Source: Deltaproteobacteria bacterium
Lineage (GTDB): Bacteria > Myxococcota_A > UBA9160 > UBA4427
Assembly (NCBI GenBank): GCA_029261835.1
Contig: JAJDAO010000082.1
Coordinates: 62,001 to 126,000, forward strand
Direction of reading: 5' to 3'
Length of the DNA: 64,000 nt
Shown: positions 50,767 to 59,213 of the stretch, piece by piece
How positions within the stretch are numbered: the stretch's first letter is position 1
Layout: the number at the start of each line of letters is the position of its first letter
Notes under the pieces: generated by a model
Databases searched by the model: none
What the model saw: the letters and a program-made list of their open reading frames with translations, nothing else
Told to the model about the DNA's origin: nothing
Position numbers and translations under genes: made by a program

Positions 50767-51375
50767 TCAGCGCTTCAGCGCCTTGCTACGTGCCGTCTCG
50801 TGCTGGAACTTCACCAATCCGGTTTCGACCTCGAGTATCTGAACGAACAGGCTGTACTGCAACCGACGCGTCTTCTGCAGACGCTCGTCCACTGCCGTGA
50901 GCTTGCCCGTGACGAAGTACTTGGCGCCGAGCTGGCGCCCCAGCGTGGCCGCCTGCGCTGCGTCGTAGGCGGCACCCTGCTGAACGCCGATCTCGCGCGC
51001 CAGGGCCGCCTGCCGAGCTCGCGCGATCACCTGCACCTCACCGCTGTTCACCAGACTCGTCTCCATCGACGACAGCAGAGTCAGCATCTGATCTTCCAGG
51101 TGCTCCGAGGTGGCGTTCTCGATGGGCCAGATGGCGATCGCGGGCAACTGCTCGTTGCTGGTAACCTCACCCCGCCAGAAGCGCGAGTCGTAGAGCCCGC
51201 CCAGATTCTGGTCGACGAGGTAGTCGATGTCGGACTTGTCGAGCGTCGTGCTCATCGCCGGCCTGTCCATATCGGGGTTCTCGGTTCCCGCCCCCCCGCG
51301 CATGGCTCGTGGCGCGCAGGCCAGCGAGATAATGGCAGACAGGAGAAGCGCAAAGCTGAGAGCGTGCTTGGTCAT
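50767..51375 (-). CDS. lpoB: LpoB-like penicillin-binding-protein activator lipoprotein
   Basis: A 202-residue lipoprotein from the ATG at 51375 (lipobox SLAC). The body matches the LpoB fold: FWRGEVTSNEQLPAIAIWPIENATSEHL, TLLSSMETSLVNSGEVQVIARARQ, AATLGRQLGAKYFVTGKLTAVDER, and YSLFVQILEVETGLVKFQHE. In Enterobacteria LpoB reaches through peptidoglycan to activate PBP1b. No PBP gene is in the window. GGGAAGAGGG precedes the start. It forms a two-gene operon with the COG3014-like gene. Confidence 0.84.
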   Translation of the reverse strand: MTKHALSFALLLSAIISLACAPRAMRGGAGTENPDMDRPAMSTTLDKSDIDYLVDQNLGGLYDSRFWRGEVTSNEQLPAIAIWPIENATSEHLEDQMLTLLSSMETSLVNSGEVQVIARARQAALAREIGVQQGAAYDAAQAATLGRQLGAKYFVTGKLTAVDERLQKTRRLQYSLFVQILEVETGLVKFQHETARSKALKR

Positions 51376-51547
51376 GGCGTGTTCCCTCTTCCCGTGGTTT
51401 CTCTGTTGGCACGAACGAGCGACAGGACATACGGCGGCCTGCTTCTGCGTCGGGCTTCCGGGTAATGGTGACACTCCTTTTGCAATCACGCTGCCCCACC
51501 CCCGATAGGGTCTCCCGCAGCGGTGAGCCCGCTGGCCGGGGCTACGA

Positions 51548-52144
51548 TCAGGCGCCCGATGCGAAGAGCGCGGACCGGACGTCCGGCACGTCGCGCAGCA
51601 GAAGGTTGCGGCTTCTGCGCAGGCTGTCCTTCACGCTGTCGGTGGGTCTGCCGGTGGCGCGGGCGATCGAGCGCAGCGGCCTGCCGCCGCCGTAGAAGAG
51701 CCTGAAGATCTCCAGGTGCTCCGGTGTGCGCGCGCGTGCCAGCGTCTGCGTGCACTTGTTCACGGCGCGCGCCGCGTCGAGCCGCCTCTCGGCGATCGGC
51801 GTCACTGTCAGCTTGCTTCTCGCCTCGCCGGTCTCGAGCGGAACTGTCGCGCATCCCTTGCCGCGGTAGTGCCGGCAGGTGACGTTGTGCGCGATTCCGA
51901 AGATCCAGGTGGCCAGGCTGGCGCGCCCCTGGTAAGACGGGAGCGAGCGGTAGACCTGCAGGAACACCTCCTGCGTGATGTCGTCGGCATCGCTGACATC
52001 GCTTACGCGCCGCAGGGCGAAGGCGAAAACGCGCCGGCGATAGCGCTCATGAAGCTCATCGAATCGTTCTGCCTCTCCCGCCAGGATCGCGTTGACCAGC
52101 TGCCGGTCATCGAGCCCCTCATCCGTCTGCCGTGTGCCCGTCAT
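51548..52144 (-). CDS. ECF-type RNA polymerase sigma factor
   Basis: A 198-residue sigma-70 family protein. Region 2 is at about 25-90 (FDELHERYRRRVFAFALRRV, ADDITQEVFLQVYRSLPSYQG, LATWIFGIAHNVTCRHYR) and region 4 at about 130-185 (HLEIFRLFYGGGRPLRSIARATGRPTDSVKDSLRRSRNLL) carries a helix-turn-helix. No anti-sigma gene is adjacent, so control may be transcriptional; a CRP-type box lies 128 nt upstream. AGGAGG precedes the ATG. Confidence 0.92.
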   Translation of the reverse strand: MTGTRQTDEGLDDRQLVNAILAGEAERFDELHERYRRRVFAFALRRVSDVSDADDITQEVFLQVYRSLPSYQGRASLATWIFGIAHNVTCRHYRGKGCATVPLETGEARSKLTVTPIAERRLDAARAVNKCTQTLARARTPEHLEIFRLFYGGGRPLRSIARATGRPTDSVKDSLRRSRNLLLRDVPDVRSALFASGA

Positions 52145-52271
52145 CTCTCGTTCCTCCTGTTGCGATGTGCGATGGGTGCGCCGTCGAGCGTGGCCGGTCT
52201 GACTTGGTCCTGGTGTTCGACGCGCTTGCCATTCGATCGCCTCTAGAATGCGAGCTGGCGGGAGGCGTCAC

Positions 52272-52287
52272 TGTGAAGCGCTTCACA
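52272..52287. promoter_or_regulatory. perfect CRP/FNR-type palindrome upstream of the ECF sigma gene
   Basis: TGTGAAGCGCTTCACA is a perfect 16-nt palindrome matching the CRP-family consensus TGTGA-N6-TCACA. It lies 128 nt upstream of the minus-strand sigma gene and downstream of a terminator, in the position of a promoter-proximal operator. Which CRP-family protein would bind is unknown. Confidence 0.55.
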
Positions 52288-52304
52288 CTGGAAGTCGCCG
52301 AGCG

Positions 52305-52340
52305 AAAAAAAATCCGGTGCCTCTCGGGCTGCCCCGAGAG
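52305..52340 (-). terminator. Rho-independent-like terminator
   Basis: On the minus strand an 8-bp stem (52333-52340 with 52321-52328, 4-nt loop) is followed after 8 nt by eight T residues (A run at 52305-52312 on the plus strand). The gap to the T run is longer than ideal. It would end a transcript from the small reading frame at 52435-52593 and insulate the sigma-factor promoter. Confidence 0.5.
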
Positions 52341-52434
52341 CGGGACAAACCCCCTTCGATACAACCACTTGCAGGGTTTCTGAAGAGGAGGAGGCCCGCT
52401 GCCGCGAGCCCACGGGCACGTCGCAGAGAGAAAA

Positions 52435-52593
52435 TCAGCCGGACGGCAGGCTCAGGGCGTCGAGTCCGCCGCCGCTGCGCAGGCGCGCGCGCTCGTCCGA
52501 GCTCCCCATGACTCTCGCCCGCTCCAGTCGTTGTGCGAGATCGCGAATCATCGGACTCCAGCCGTGCAGATCGTTCTCGCGGTGGTGGGCCAT
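52435..52593 (-). pseudogene. short ORF resembling the N-terminus of an acyl-CoA carboxylase carboxyltransferase
   Basis: A 52-codon frame starting ATG, with GAGGG 8 nt upstream and a terminator downstream. Residues about 12-45 (GWSPMIRDLAQRLERARVMG, then RARLRSGGGLDAL) resemble the N-terminal helix of propionyl/acyl-CoA carboxylase beta subunits (LxxRRxxAxxMGG...GxLxxxERI). The rest of such a protein (about 500 residues) is absent. It may be a decayed remnant or an unrelated small protein. Confidence 0.3.
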
Positions 52594-52718
52594 CAGGAGA
52601 TTCCCTCGCTCGCTGCCTGCCCGCCGGCATGCTGCCCCGGTCCTCGCGGCCGCGCGTGGCTGGCCTGGGCGCGCTGCGAATCCGGGTTAAGCTCGCTGCG
52701 TCGCTGAGGGGGCCGCGT

Positions 52719-53174
52719 GTGGAGATTCTCTTTCTCGAAGACCTCGAGGTCGGGCTGCGGATGCAGGCCGGCGACTACCGTGTTTCGAAGGAAGAGGTGG
52801 TGTCCTTCGCAAGTATCTGGGATCCACAGCCCTTTCATATCGATGAAGAGGCGGCCCGAGCGAGTGTCTACGGCGGGCTCACTGCCTGCTCGGCCCACAT
52901 ATTCGCCGTCTTCAGCAAGGTCTCGAACATGTTGCCGCGGCGCGCGGCTGCGATCGGGGCGCTGGGCTTCGACGAGCTGCGTATCCCGCAGCCGCTGCGG
53001 GCGGGTGATACGGTTCGCGTCGTCAGCGAATGCATCGAGGTGCGCCGGTCTGCCAGGAAGCCCGATCGCGGCATCGTGACGTTTCACGCCCAACTCCTCA
53101 ATCAGAGCGACACAGTCGTTTTTTCGGCCAAGTCGACGGTGATGGTGAAGTCACGTGCCGCTTCGCCTGTGTGA
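52719..53174 (+). CDS. MaoC-like hotdog-fold dehydratase
   Basis: A 151-residue protein with the MaoC/R-specific hydratase pattern: FLEDLEVGLRMQAGDYRVSKEEVVSFASIWDPQPFHID (Asp and His of the hydratase motif near 33-39) and VYGGLTACSAHI, then PLRAGDTVRVV. Such proteins act on 3-hydroxyacyl or enoyl-CoA thioesters in lipid metabolism. The GTG at 52719 follows a purine-rich GAGGGGG. It overlaps the PAP2 gene by 20 nt. Confidence 0.84.
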   Translation: MEILFLEDLEVGLRMQAGDYRVSKEEVVSFASIWDPQPFHIDEEAARASVYGGLTACSAHIFAVFSKVSNMLPRRAAAIGALGFDELRIPQPLRAGDTVRVVSECIEVRRSARKPDRGIVTFHAQLLNQSDTVVFSAKSTVMVKSRAASPV

Positions 53175-54096
53175 CTCGCTGGCGGACTCGACGTGTGAAG
53201 TCATTGGGGCCCGATTGGCGATCGCGCTGCTGGCCATCGGTCTGATCGCCGTCACACCGGCACGCCCGGTGTCGGCTCAAGAGCTGCTGCTGCCCGAGTG
53301 GGACTACGAGCCGGCTGTGGAGGATTCGTCGCTGAGGAGGGGGCTCGGCCGCAGCGCCGATGCTTCCTACGACTTCGCCAACGATACGATCTCCGATACC
53401 TGGTTCATCGCGCGATCTCCCGTCGACTGGCGTGCCAGGGGATGGCTGACCCTGGGAGCGGTTGCCGGAATCACCACGGGAATGATCTACCTGGTGGACG
53501 AGCGAGTTCGCGACGCCGCGCGACCGAGCGAAGCCTTCGAGGACTTTGGTCACGGCATCCGCTACCTGGGAACCGGTCCCGGTCTGGCTGCTCTGACGGG
53601 GGGCTTTGCCGCCGCCGGCTATCTCTTCGATCGCCCGAAGGAGCGCGAGACCGCCCGCCTGCTTCTCGAGGCTTCGGCAGCGGGCTACGTCTTCACGCTC
53701 AGCGGGAAGTACATCATGGGCCGCAGCCGTCCTGGAACCGGTCGCGGCGCGAGGCACTTCAGTCCATTCAGTGGCTCGCTCTCGATGCCCTCGGGCGAGG
53801 CCACGAGTGCCTTCGTGATGGCCGGTGTGATCACCTCACAGTACCCGGCCTGGCCCGTGCAGCTCAGTGCTTACTCTCTCGCCACCGCCGTGGGAGCAGG
53901 ACGCATCGCACTCGATGGCCACTGGAGCAGCGATGTCTTCCTGAGCGCTGCCCTGGGCGTCGCGGTCTCCAAGGCGGTCGTTCACTTCAACCGCAAGCGA
54001 GCGGCACAGCGCGCCGACGGCCGGGCAGCCGAGCCGGCGGCTCGCCACTTCGTCCAGCTCTCGACGCGGGCATTTCGCTGGACCTATCGCTTCTGA
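53155..54096 (+). CDS. PAP2 superfamily phosphatase, variant active site
   Basis: A 313-residue protein with a signal peptide (cleavage near VSAQ), several hydrophobic helices and the three PAP2 motifs: KYIMGRSRPG (KX6RP) near 185, SMPSGEATSAF near 207, and GAGRIALDGHWSSDV near 248 (Arg-x5-His-x3-Asp type). The His of the canonical PSGH motif is Glu here, while the Arg and His of the other motifs remain. Typical members dephosphorylate lipid phosphates at the periplasmic face. The GTG start lies inside the MaoC gene; downstream alternatives exist. Confidence 0.8.
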   Translation: MPLRLCDSLADSTCEVIGARLAIALLAIGLIAVTPARPVSAQELLLPEWDYEPAVEDSSLRRGLGRSADASYDFANDTISDTWFIARSPVDWRARGWLTLGAVAGITTGMIYLVDERVRDAARPSEAFEDFGHGIRYLGTGPGLAALTGGFAAAGYLFDRPKERETARLLLEASAAGYVFTLSGKYIMGRSRPGTGRGARHFSPFSGSLSMPSGEATSAFVMAGVITSQYPAWPVQLSAYSLATAVGAGRIALDGHWSSDVFLSAALGVAVSKAVVHFNRKRAAQRADGRAAEPAARHFVQLSTRAFRWTYRF

Positions 54097-54174
54097 CCCG
54101 TTGGTGGCGTCTGGACCGGCGGGCCCCTTCCCGGTAGCCTCGCGGGCGAGCGAAGGGATGGGAGAGAAGATCGG

Positions 54175-54570
54175 GTGGCGCCCCAGGAGGCTTTTGCAGA
54201 TCTCTGCCGACAGGCGTGCGCGGACCAGGACTGGGAGCTCCTGCCGACGGGCATCGTCGTGCGCTGGGGTGACGGACGTCATCAGCTCATCAAGCTCGAG
54301 TTCTTTGAGTTCCGCCGCGAAGAGCTGGTGCGGCTCTCCACCACCATCGGCCGAGTCGCGGCGCTCAGCCGGGAGCAGCTCGTGTCCGCCCTCAGGACAA
54401 ACGCCGACCTCGCGCACGGAGCGCTGGCAATCCGGCACGACGACCTCTGCATGATCGATACGCTGATGCTCGCGACTTCGGGTGCGGCCGAGATCGAGGC
54501 AGCCATCAGCTACCTGGCAAGCGCGGCGGACGACTACGAGCGAACTCTCTTCGGCACCGACGAGCACTGA
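54175..54570 (+). CDS. YbjN/CesT-like small protein of unknown function
   Basis: A 131-residue soluble protein starting GTG. It alternates strands and helices (ELLPTGIVVRWGDGRHQLIKLEFF; LVRLSTTIGRVAAL; LVSALRTNADLAHGALAIRHDDLCMIDTLML; EAAISYLASAADDYERTLFG) in the order of the YbjN / type III chaperone-like fold. No catalytic motif is seen. Orphan chaperone-like proteins of this fold are common; the client is unknown. Confidence 0.65.
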   Translation: MAPQEAFADLCRQACADQDWELLPTGIVVRWGDGRHQLIKLEFFEFRREELVRLSTTIGRVAALSREQLVSALRTNADLAHGALAIRHDDLCMIDTLMLATSGAAEIEAAISYLASAADDYERTLFGTDEH

Positions 54571-54639
54571 TGCTCGAGGCAAGTGCAGTGCAGCTGGGTG
54601 ACTGAGCCGACGGTGTCACGGGCTGGGGCGGAGGCAGAC

Positions 54640-55539
54640 ATGGAGAAGCGGGGCGGTTCGCTCGTCGAGCGCCTGGGATTCGAGGCTGGAACTCGCGTCG
54701 CCGTGATTCACTGTGACGACATTGGAATGTGTCACGCTGCCAACGAAGGTGCCTTCGAGGCGCTCGCCAATGGCCCAGCGACCTGTGGCAGCGTGATGGT
54801 TCCGTGTCCCTGGTTCCAGGAGGCCGCAGAGCATGCGCGAGCCCATCCCGAGCTCGATCTCGGTGTGCACCTCACGCTGAACGCCGAGTGGCCGCACTAT
54901 CGCTGGCCGCCTGTGGCGGGGGCCACTCGGGTTCCGTCCCTGGTCGATGATCAGGGTGCGCTGCCCCGCACGGCCGCCGAGGTGGTGCAGCGAGCCCGTC
55001 CCGAAGAGGTGGAGATAGAGCTGCGGGCCCAGATCGACCGAGCGCTGGAGGCGGGGATCGACGTCAGCCACCTCGACTCCCACATGGGGACCGTCTTCTT
55101 TCCGCCCCTCGGCGACGTCTACGCTCGGCTGGCGGCCGACTATCGTCTGCCGGTCTTCGTCCTGCGCCCAACGGCTCAGGCACTCGAGGGCAGCGGCCTC
55201 GAGGCGTTTCGCGAGGTGCTGGGCAAGCTCGCAGATCGGCTCGAGTCATTGGGTATTCCGCTCTTCGACGGCTTCGATGCCTCCTCGCTGGTCTTCGAGC
55301 AGGGCCGCGGCAGGGAGCACAACGTCGCGCGACTTCGCGCGCTGGGACCCGGCGTCAACTACTTGATCTGTCACCCGGCTCGGCAGGGGGACGAGCTCAC
55401 GGCCATCGCCGCAGATGCACATTGTCGCGACTTCGAACGCAGCTTCTACGGTGGAGACGAGGCGCGTCGGGTGCTCGAGCGAGAGGGTATTCAGACGCTC
55501 GGTATGCGCGCGCTGCGCGAGCTGGTGCGGGCGGGCTAG
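54640..55539 (+). CDS. YdjC/ChbG-family carbohydrate deacetylase
   Basis: A 299-residue hydrolase. VAVIHCDDIGMCHAANEGAF near 24-43 holds the metal-binding Asp-Asp, DLGVHLTLNAEW near 85 and VSHLDSHMGTVF near 145 hold the metal-binding histidines, and YLICHPARQGDEL lies near 248. ChbG deacetylates chitooligosaccharides; other members act on different acetylated sugars. The ATG at 54640 has GGAGG 5 nt upstream, which decides it over the frame start at 54583. Adjacent convergent gene on the right. Confidence 0.88.
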   Translation: MEKRGGSLVERLGFEAGTRVAVIHCDDIGMCHAANEGAFEALANGPATCGSVMVPCPWFQEAAEHARAHPELDLGVHLTLNAEWPHYRWPPVAGATRVPSLVDDQGALPRTAAEVVQRARPEEVEIELRAQIDRALEAGIDVSHLDSHMGTVFFPPLGDVYARLAADYRLPVFVLRPTAQALEGSGLEAFREVLGKLADRLESLGIPLFDGFDASSLVFEQGRGREHNVARLRALGPGVNYLICHPARQGDELTAIAADAHCRDFERSFYGGDEARRVLEREGIQTLGMRALRELVRAG

Positions 55540-55550
55540 ACGCTGCTTGC

Positions 55551-56504
55551 TCAGCCGCGCTCGATCGGGTCCTCTTGCCCGCTTCCGATTACCTGAAGCA
55601 GATCGAGGCTTCGCACTTCGAATTCGCGTGAGACGGCGCGCACCTCATCGACGAAGCCCGCCACATCGACATTCGTCAGGAATTCGAGTGGCCTGCCGAA
55701 GGGGGCGAAGAAATTGTCGTAGTGGGTGGGGACGATGACGCGAGGCTGCAGCCGCTCGAGGATGCGGGGCATGTAGCGCTCGGTAAAGCCACGGCCCGAG
55801 ATGCCACACAGGAAGTAGTCGACGCCTCGATGGATGATGGCGTCGTCGACTAGATTGGCGCTGCCCTGGTGGTAGAAGCTACGGCCCGCTACGCGCAGGT
55901 GGATGCCGTAGACCTGGCCGCAGCGGTAGGCCGAGCCGCTCAGCTGCGCCAGCGACTCGCAGCAGATCTCGCCGGCCATGGGCACCTTCATTCCGAGAAG
56001 CAGCTTGGAGTGCTGACTGGCGACGAAGGTGATCTCGAAGGGCCCGGCCTCGTAGACGCGCCCGAGCTCGACCTCCACTGCGAGTTCGGGCAGACCGTGG
56101 AGTGCCATCAGGCGGGCGAGCGAGTTCGAGCCGTAGACGCGACAAGCGCTGCGACGCGCCAGCGATGGGACGTCGAGCGCGTGATCGAAGTGCGTATGGC
56201 CCACCAGGATGGCGTCCAGCGTGGGCAGCTCCGGTGTCAGGGGGTCGAAGCTCGCGGGCAGCCGTTGCCGGCTGAATACGCTGCGCATCCGGGGCCTCGA
56301 GAAGTAGGGATCGATCAGGATCGTGTAGCCCTGGTAGCCGATTCGGAAGCCCGCCGTGCCCAACCACTGCAGCTCGAGGCCCTCTGGCAGGTCGAGATCG
56401 AAGCGATGAAAATTGTGCTCGGCCACAGCGCTGGCATCGCTCTCCCGCCGCGCACCGGGTCGCAGCAGGGCATCGAAGTAGGAGATCCAGTCGCTTCGCG
56501 TCAT
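55551..56504 (-). CDS. metallo-beta-lactamase-fold hydrolase (UlaG-like)
   Basis: A 317-residue protein with the MBL motif HTHFDHALD near 100-108, a preceding LQWLGTAGFRIGYQGYTILIDPYFS segment, later histidines in ASQHSK and FYHQGSAN, and C-terminal VPTHYDNF. The pattern is of the UlaG/YtkL group of cytosolic hydrolases rather than beta-lactamases. The ATG overlaps the RND exporter stop by 4 nt (ATGA), so the two are co-translated. Substrate unknown. Confidence 0.87.
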   Translation of the reverse strand: MTRSDWISYFDALLRPGARRESDASAVAEHNFHRFDLDLPEGLELQWLGTAGFRIGYQGYTILIDPYFSRPRMRSVFSRQRLPASFDPLTPELPTLDAILVGHTHFDHALDVPSLARRSACRVYGSNSLARLMALHGLPELAVEVELGRVYEAGPFEITFVASQHSKLLLGMKVPMAGEICCESLAQLSGSAYRCGQVYGIHLRVAGRSFYHQGSANLVDDAIIHRGVDYFLCGISGRGFTERYMPRILERLQPRVIVPTHYDNFFAPFGRPLEFLTNVDVAGFVDEVRAVSREFEVRSLDLLQVIGSGQEDPIERG

Positions 56505-58942
56505 GGGGATTGCCTCTCTTCGTAGCGAGCCGCCAGAGTAACGAGGGCTGGCGAGAGAAGGAGATTGGCCAGTAGCGCGGCAAGGATCGTGCAGCCGGTG
56601 ATGAGCCCCACGTTCTTCGTGCCCGTCAGCGTGCCGAAGAGCTGGACGAAGAAGCCGCAGCTCAAAACCATCGAGGTGACGAAGAGCGCGCGGCCGGTCG
56701 AGAGGAGCGTGTCCTGCACGGCATCGGGTGCGTCTCCGGTCTCCCGATAGCGTCGCCGAAAGCCGTGCATGAAATGGATCGTGTCGTCGACCGCAATCCC
56801 GATTACGATGGTGCCGATCATCATCGTGAACATGTCGAAGTGTATTCCGAGCGTAGCCATCAGGGCCATCCCCATGGTGATCGCGGCCAGATTCGGAATC
56901 AGACTGAGGAGCCCGAGGCGGACGCTTCCGATCAGCAAGATCATCAGCGGCGCAATGACCAACAGCGCGATCGAATACGACTTGAAAGTGCTGCTCAGCA
57001 TGGCGTCGAAGGTTCGCAGCCAGAGCTCCACGAGTCCGGTCGTCTCGATGGACGCCAGTTCGCCCGCAATCTCTTGAGCGCCAGCGCGGACTGCCTGGAC
57101 CAGTCCCAGATAGAGGAAGCCATCCTCGTAGGTGACGATGAGCCGCACGCGCGCCTTGCGGAACTGGCTGTCGACGAGCTCCTCGAGATCGTCCGACCCG
57201 CTGTTCTCGAATAGGAGCAGCTCCTGGGCGATCAATTCGCGGTCCTGTGGCACGGCATAGGAGGCCGGGTCATTGCCATTGAGCGCCTGGTGGGTCTCCT
57301 TCAGGATATCGACCAGAGAGATCGCCTGGCCGACGTCGATGCCGTTGACGTGGAGCTGTCGTGCGAAGCGCTGGATGCGTTCCAGGCGGTTCATGACCTC
57401 GGGCTCGTGAAGCCCGTTCTCACGCCCGGTGTCGACCACCACCTCGAGCGGCATGTAGCCGCCAAACGCCCGGTTGGCGGTCTCGGCGCTGACACGCGTC
57501 CGATGCCCCTCCGGAAACCACTCCAGCGGCCGGTGGGCGATCTGGAGCTGGCTGGCGCCCCAGATCGAACCCGCGACGACGATCGACCAGCCGGCGACGA
57601 CGGGCCACGGGTGTCGGCTCGCCAGCGCGCCGAGGCTCGCGAGCAGCCGGGCAGTCGCACGCGGGCCACCGGATCCGGAGGTTCGTCGTCGCCGCAACGG
57701 AAGCACGGCGATCAGTGCCGGCAGCAGCACGACGGAGTAGAAGAGCGCGAGCATCACGCCCGTCGGCGCCGCGATCCCCAGCTCGGCCAGCGGCGTGAGA
57801 TCGGCGAAGAGGAACGAGCCGAGGCCGACCGCCGTCGTGAGACTCGTCATCACCACAGCGAGCCCCGAGTGGGCCAGCGCCTGTGCGACTGCCTCGCGCC
57901 TATCCACGCCGCCGTCGAAGCGCTGATAGAAGATGGTGAGGATGTGGACCGAATCGCCGATGCAGACGGCCAGCAGGAAGGAGGGGATGTTCTGCGTCGA
58001 GGGCGTGAGGGGGAGCTCGATCAGGCCCATGATGCCGAGCGTGGCGAGGAGTGGGAGCGTCACCACCACCAGTGGCAGCGCGACTCCCGAGATGCGCCGA
58101 AAGAAGATGGCGAGAATGAACGAGATCGAGAGCGCCGCAATACCGGCGAAGCGCATGGCGGAGGCGCGGCCCGTTTGCGTCAGGGAGTAGGTGATCTCCG
58201 GGTTGCCCGTCACCCAGATCGGGAAATCCGGGCCCGCATGGCGATCTACCACGGCGAACAGGCTCGTCATGACGCGGTCGAGGTCTTCGTCCATCAGCAC
58301 TGGAGGCAGTGCGAGACCCTCTTCGGAGCTGGCCGAGAGGCTCTCATCGTCGAAGCCCGCCAGCGCTTCGGCCTCGCTTTCGCCGCCACTCGGCGTCAGG
58401 CTGAGGGTGATCGTCGTGAAACGTTCATCCTCGGAGAGAAGCGTGTTGGTGTAGACCGGGTTCGCGCGCGCCCGCGCGGCGATGAGTGCCAGCTCGGCCT
58501 GGTCCGTTGGCCACTGCTCGAGGAGCTCTTCGACGATGAGCCGATCACCGGAGCCCCGCGTCACGCGCGCGTTGACGAGGCTCGTCACTTCGTCCACCAG
58601 TGGAACGTCGGCCTCGAGGTCTTCGTGCAGGGCGCGCAGGCGCTCGAGGAATGGGAAGGAGAGGACTTCCTGGCCGCTCAGAAGAATGACGACGGTATCG
58701 TCATTGACGAACTGACGACGGAAATCGTCGTAGGTGACGCGGGCCGGATCGTTGGCGTCGAGGAAACGATCGGTGGAGCTCTCGAAGCGGAGCGCCGCCA
58801 TGCCGGACGCGAGCACGAACGTGAGCGCCGCCGTCGCGAGAATCACGAGCCAGCGGAAGCGGAAGACCAGATATCCCCAGCGCTCGAATCCGAACTCGAT
58901 TCGATCTCGCAGGTCCGGGCGACTCTTTGTTGGGCCCGTCAC
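56501..58942 (-). CDS. RND/MMPL superfamily exporter
   Basis: An 813-residue inner-membrane transporter with a duplicated RND fold. Visible segments are the first membrane helix (VFRFRWLVILATAALTFVLASG), periplasmic domain 1, a helix bundle with SFLLAVCIGDSVHILTIFY, a second helix near WPVVAGWSIVVAGSIW, periplasmic domain 2, and MMIGTIVIGIAVDDTIHFMHGF. It is a member of the lipid-moving branch, with no adaptor or outer-membrane partner adjacent. The GTG at 58942 is favoured because the upstream extension (to 59101) runs through a decayed gene. Confidence 0.85.
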   Translation of the reverse strand: MTGPTKSRPDLRDRIEFGFERWGYLVFRFRWLVILATAALTFVLASGMAALRFESSTDRFLDANDPARVTYDDFRRQFVNDDTVVILLSGQEVLSFPFLERLRALHEDLEADVPLVDEVTSLVNARVTRGSGDRLIVEELLEQWPTDQAELALIAARARANPVYTNTLLSEDERFTTITLSLTPSGGESEAEALAGFDDESLSASSEEGLALPPVLMDEDLDRVMTSLFAVVDRHAGPDFPIWVTGNPEITYSLTQTGRASAMRFAGIAALSISFILAIFFRRISGVALPLVVVTLPLLATLGIMGLIELPLTPSTQNIPSFLLAVCIGDSVHILTIFYQRFDGGVDRREAVAQALAHSGLAVVMTSLTTAVGLGSFLFADLTPLAELGIAAPTGVMLALFYSVVLLPALIAVLPLRRRRTSGSGGPRATARLLASLGALASRHPWPVVAGWSIVVAGSIWGASQLQIAHRPLEWFPEGHRTRVSAETANRAFGGYMPLEVVVDTGRENGLHEPEVMNRLERIQRFARQLHVNGIDVGQAISLVDILKETHQALNGNDPASYAVPQDRELIAQELLLFENSGSDDLEELVDSQFRKARVRLIVTYEDGFLYLGLVQAVRAGAQEIAGELASIETTGLVELWLRTFDAMLSSTFKSYSIALLVIAPLMILLIGSVRLGLLSLIPNLAAITMGMALMATLGIHFDMFTMMIGTIVIGIAVDDTIHFMHGFRRRYRETGDAPDAVQDTLLSTGRALFVTSMVLSCGFFVQLFGTLTGTKNVGLITGCTILAALLANLLLSPALVTLAARYEERQSP

Positions 58943-59021
58943 TGTGCTCGTCGGGTCTCCCTCGCTCCCCAGCCTGCATACCGCCGCCGCGCAATGTAGC
59001 GAACGGAGCCTCGGCTTCGCC

Positions 59022-59213
59022 TTATCGCCCGCCCGCGAGCCAGACCAGCGGGTCCGGCTGCACGACATCCTCGTGAAGAGGCGAGCAACCGCTCGCGTCA
59101 TACGCCCAGACTGACTCCATCCCCAGCCGCTCGGCCAGTTACCCGAGGGCGGCCGTGTAGACGCCGCCGTCGAGTGGGCCGAGCTGATGGGGCGCCCCGA
59201 TGCCGAACTTCAC
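59022..59213 (-). pseudogene. decayed N-terminus of a luciferase-like (LLM-class) monooxygenase
   Basis: A GTG overlapping the arylsulfatase stop (GTGA) opens KFGIGAPHQLGPLDGG, hits an in-frame TAA at 59139-59141, then continues LAERLGMESVWAYDAS and QPDPLVWLAGG before TAA at 59022-59024. The order KFGI..., LAExLGxxSVWxxD, DPLVxLA is the N-terminal signature of F420/FMN-dependent LLM-family oxidoreductases (usually about 300-350 residues). The remainder is gone, so it is a truncated, interrupted relic. Confidence 0.6.

Noticed and set aside
57290..58999. 569-codon plus-strand open frame
   Set aside because: Antisense shadow of the RND exporter: Arg/Asp/Glu-rich low-complexity composition and no family signature, while the minus strand has clear RND motifs.
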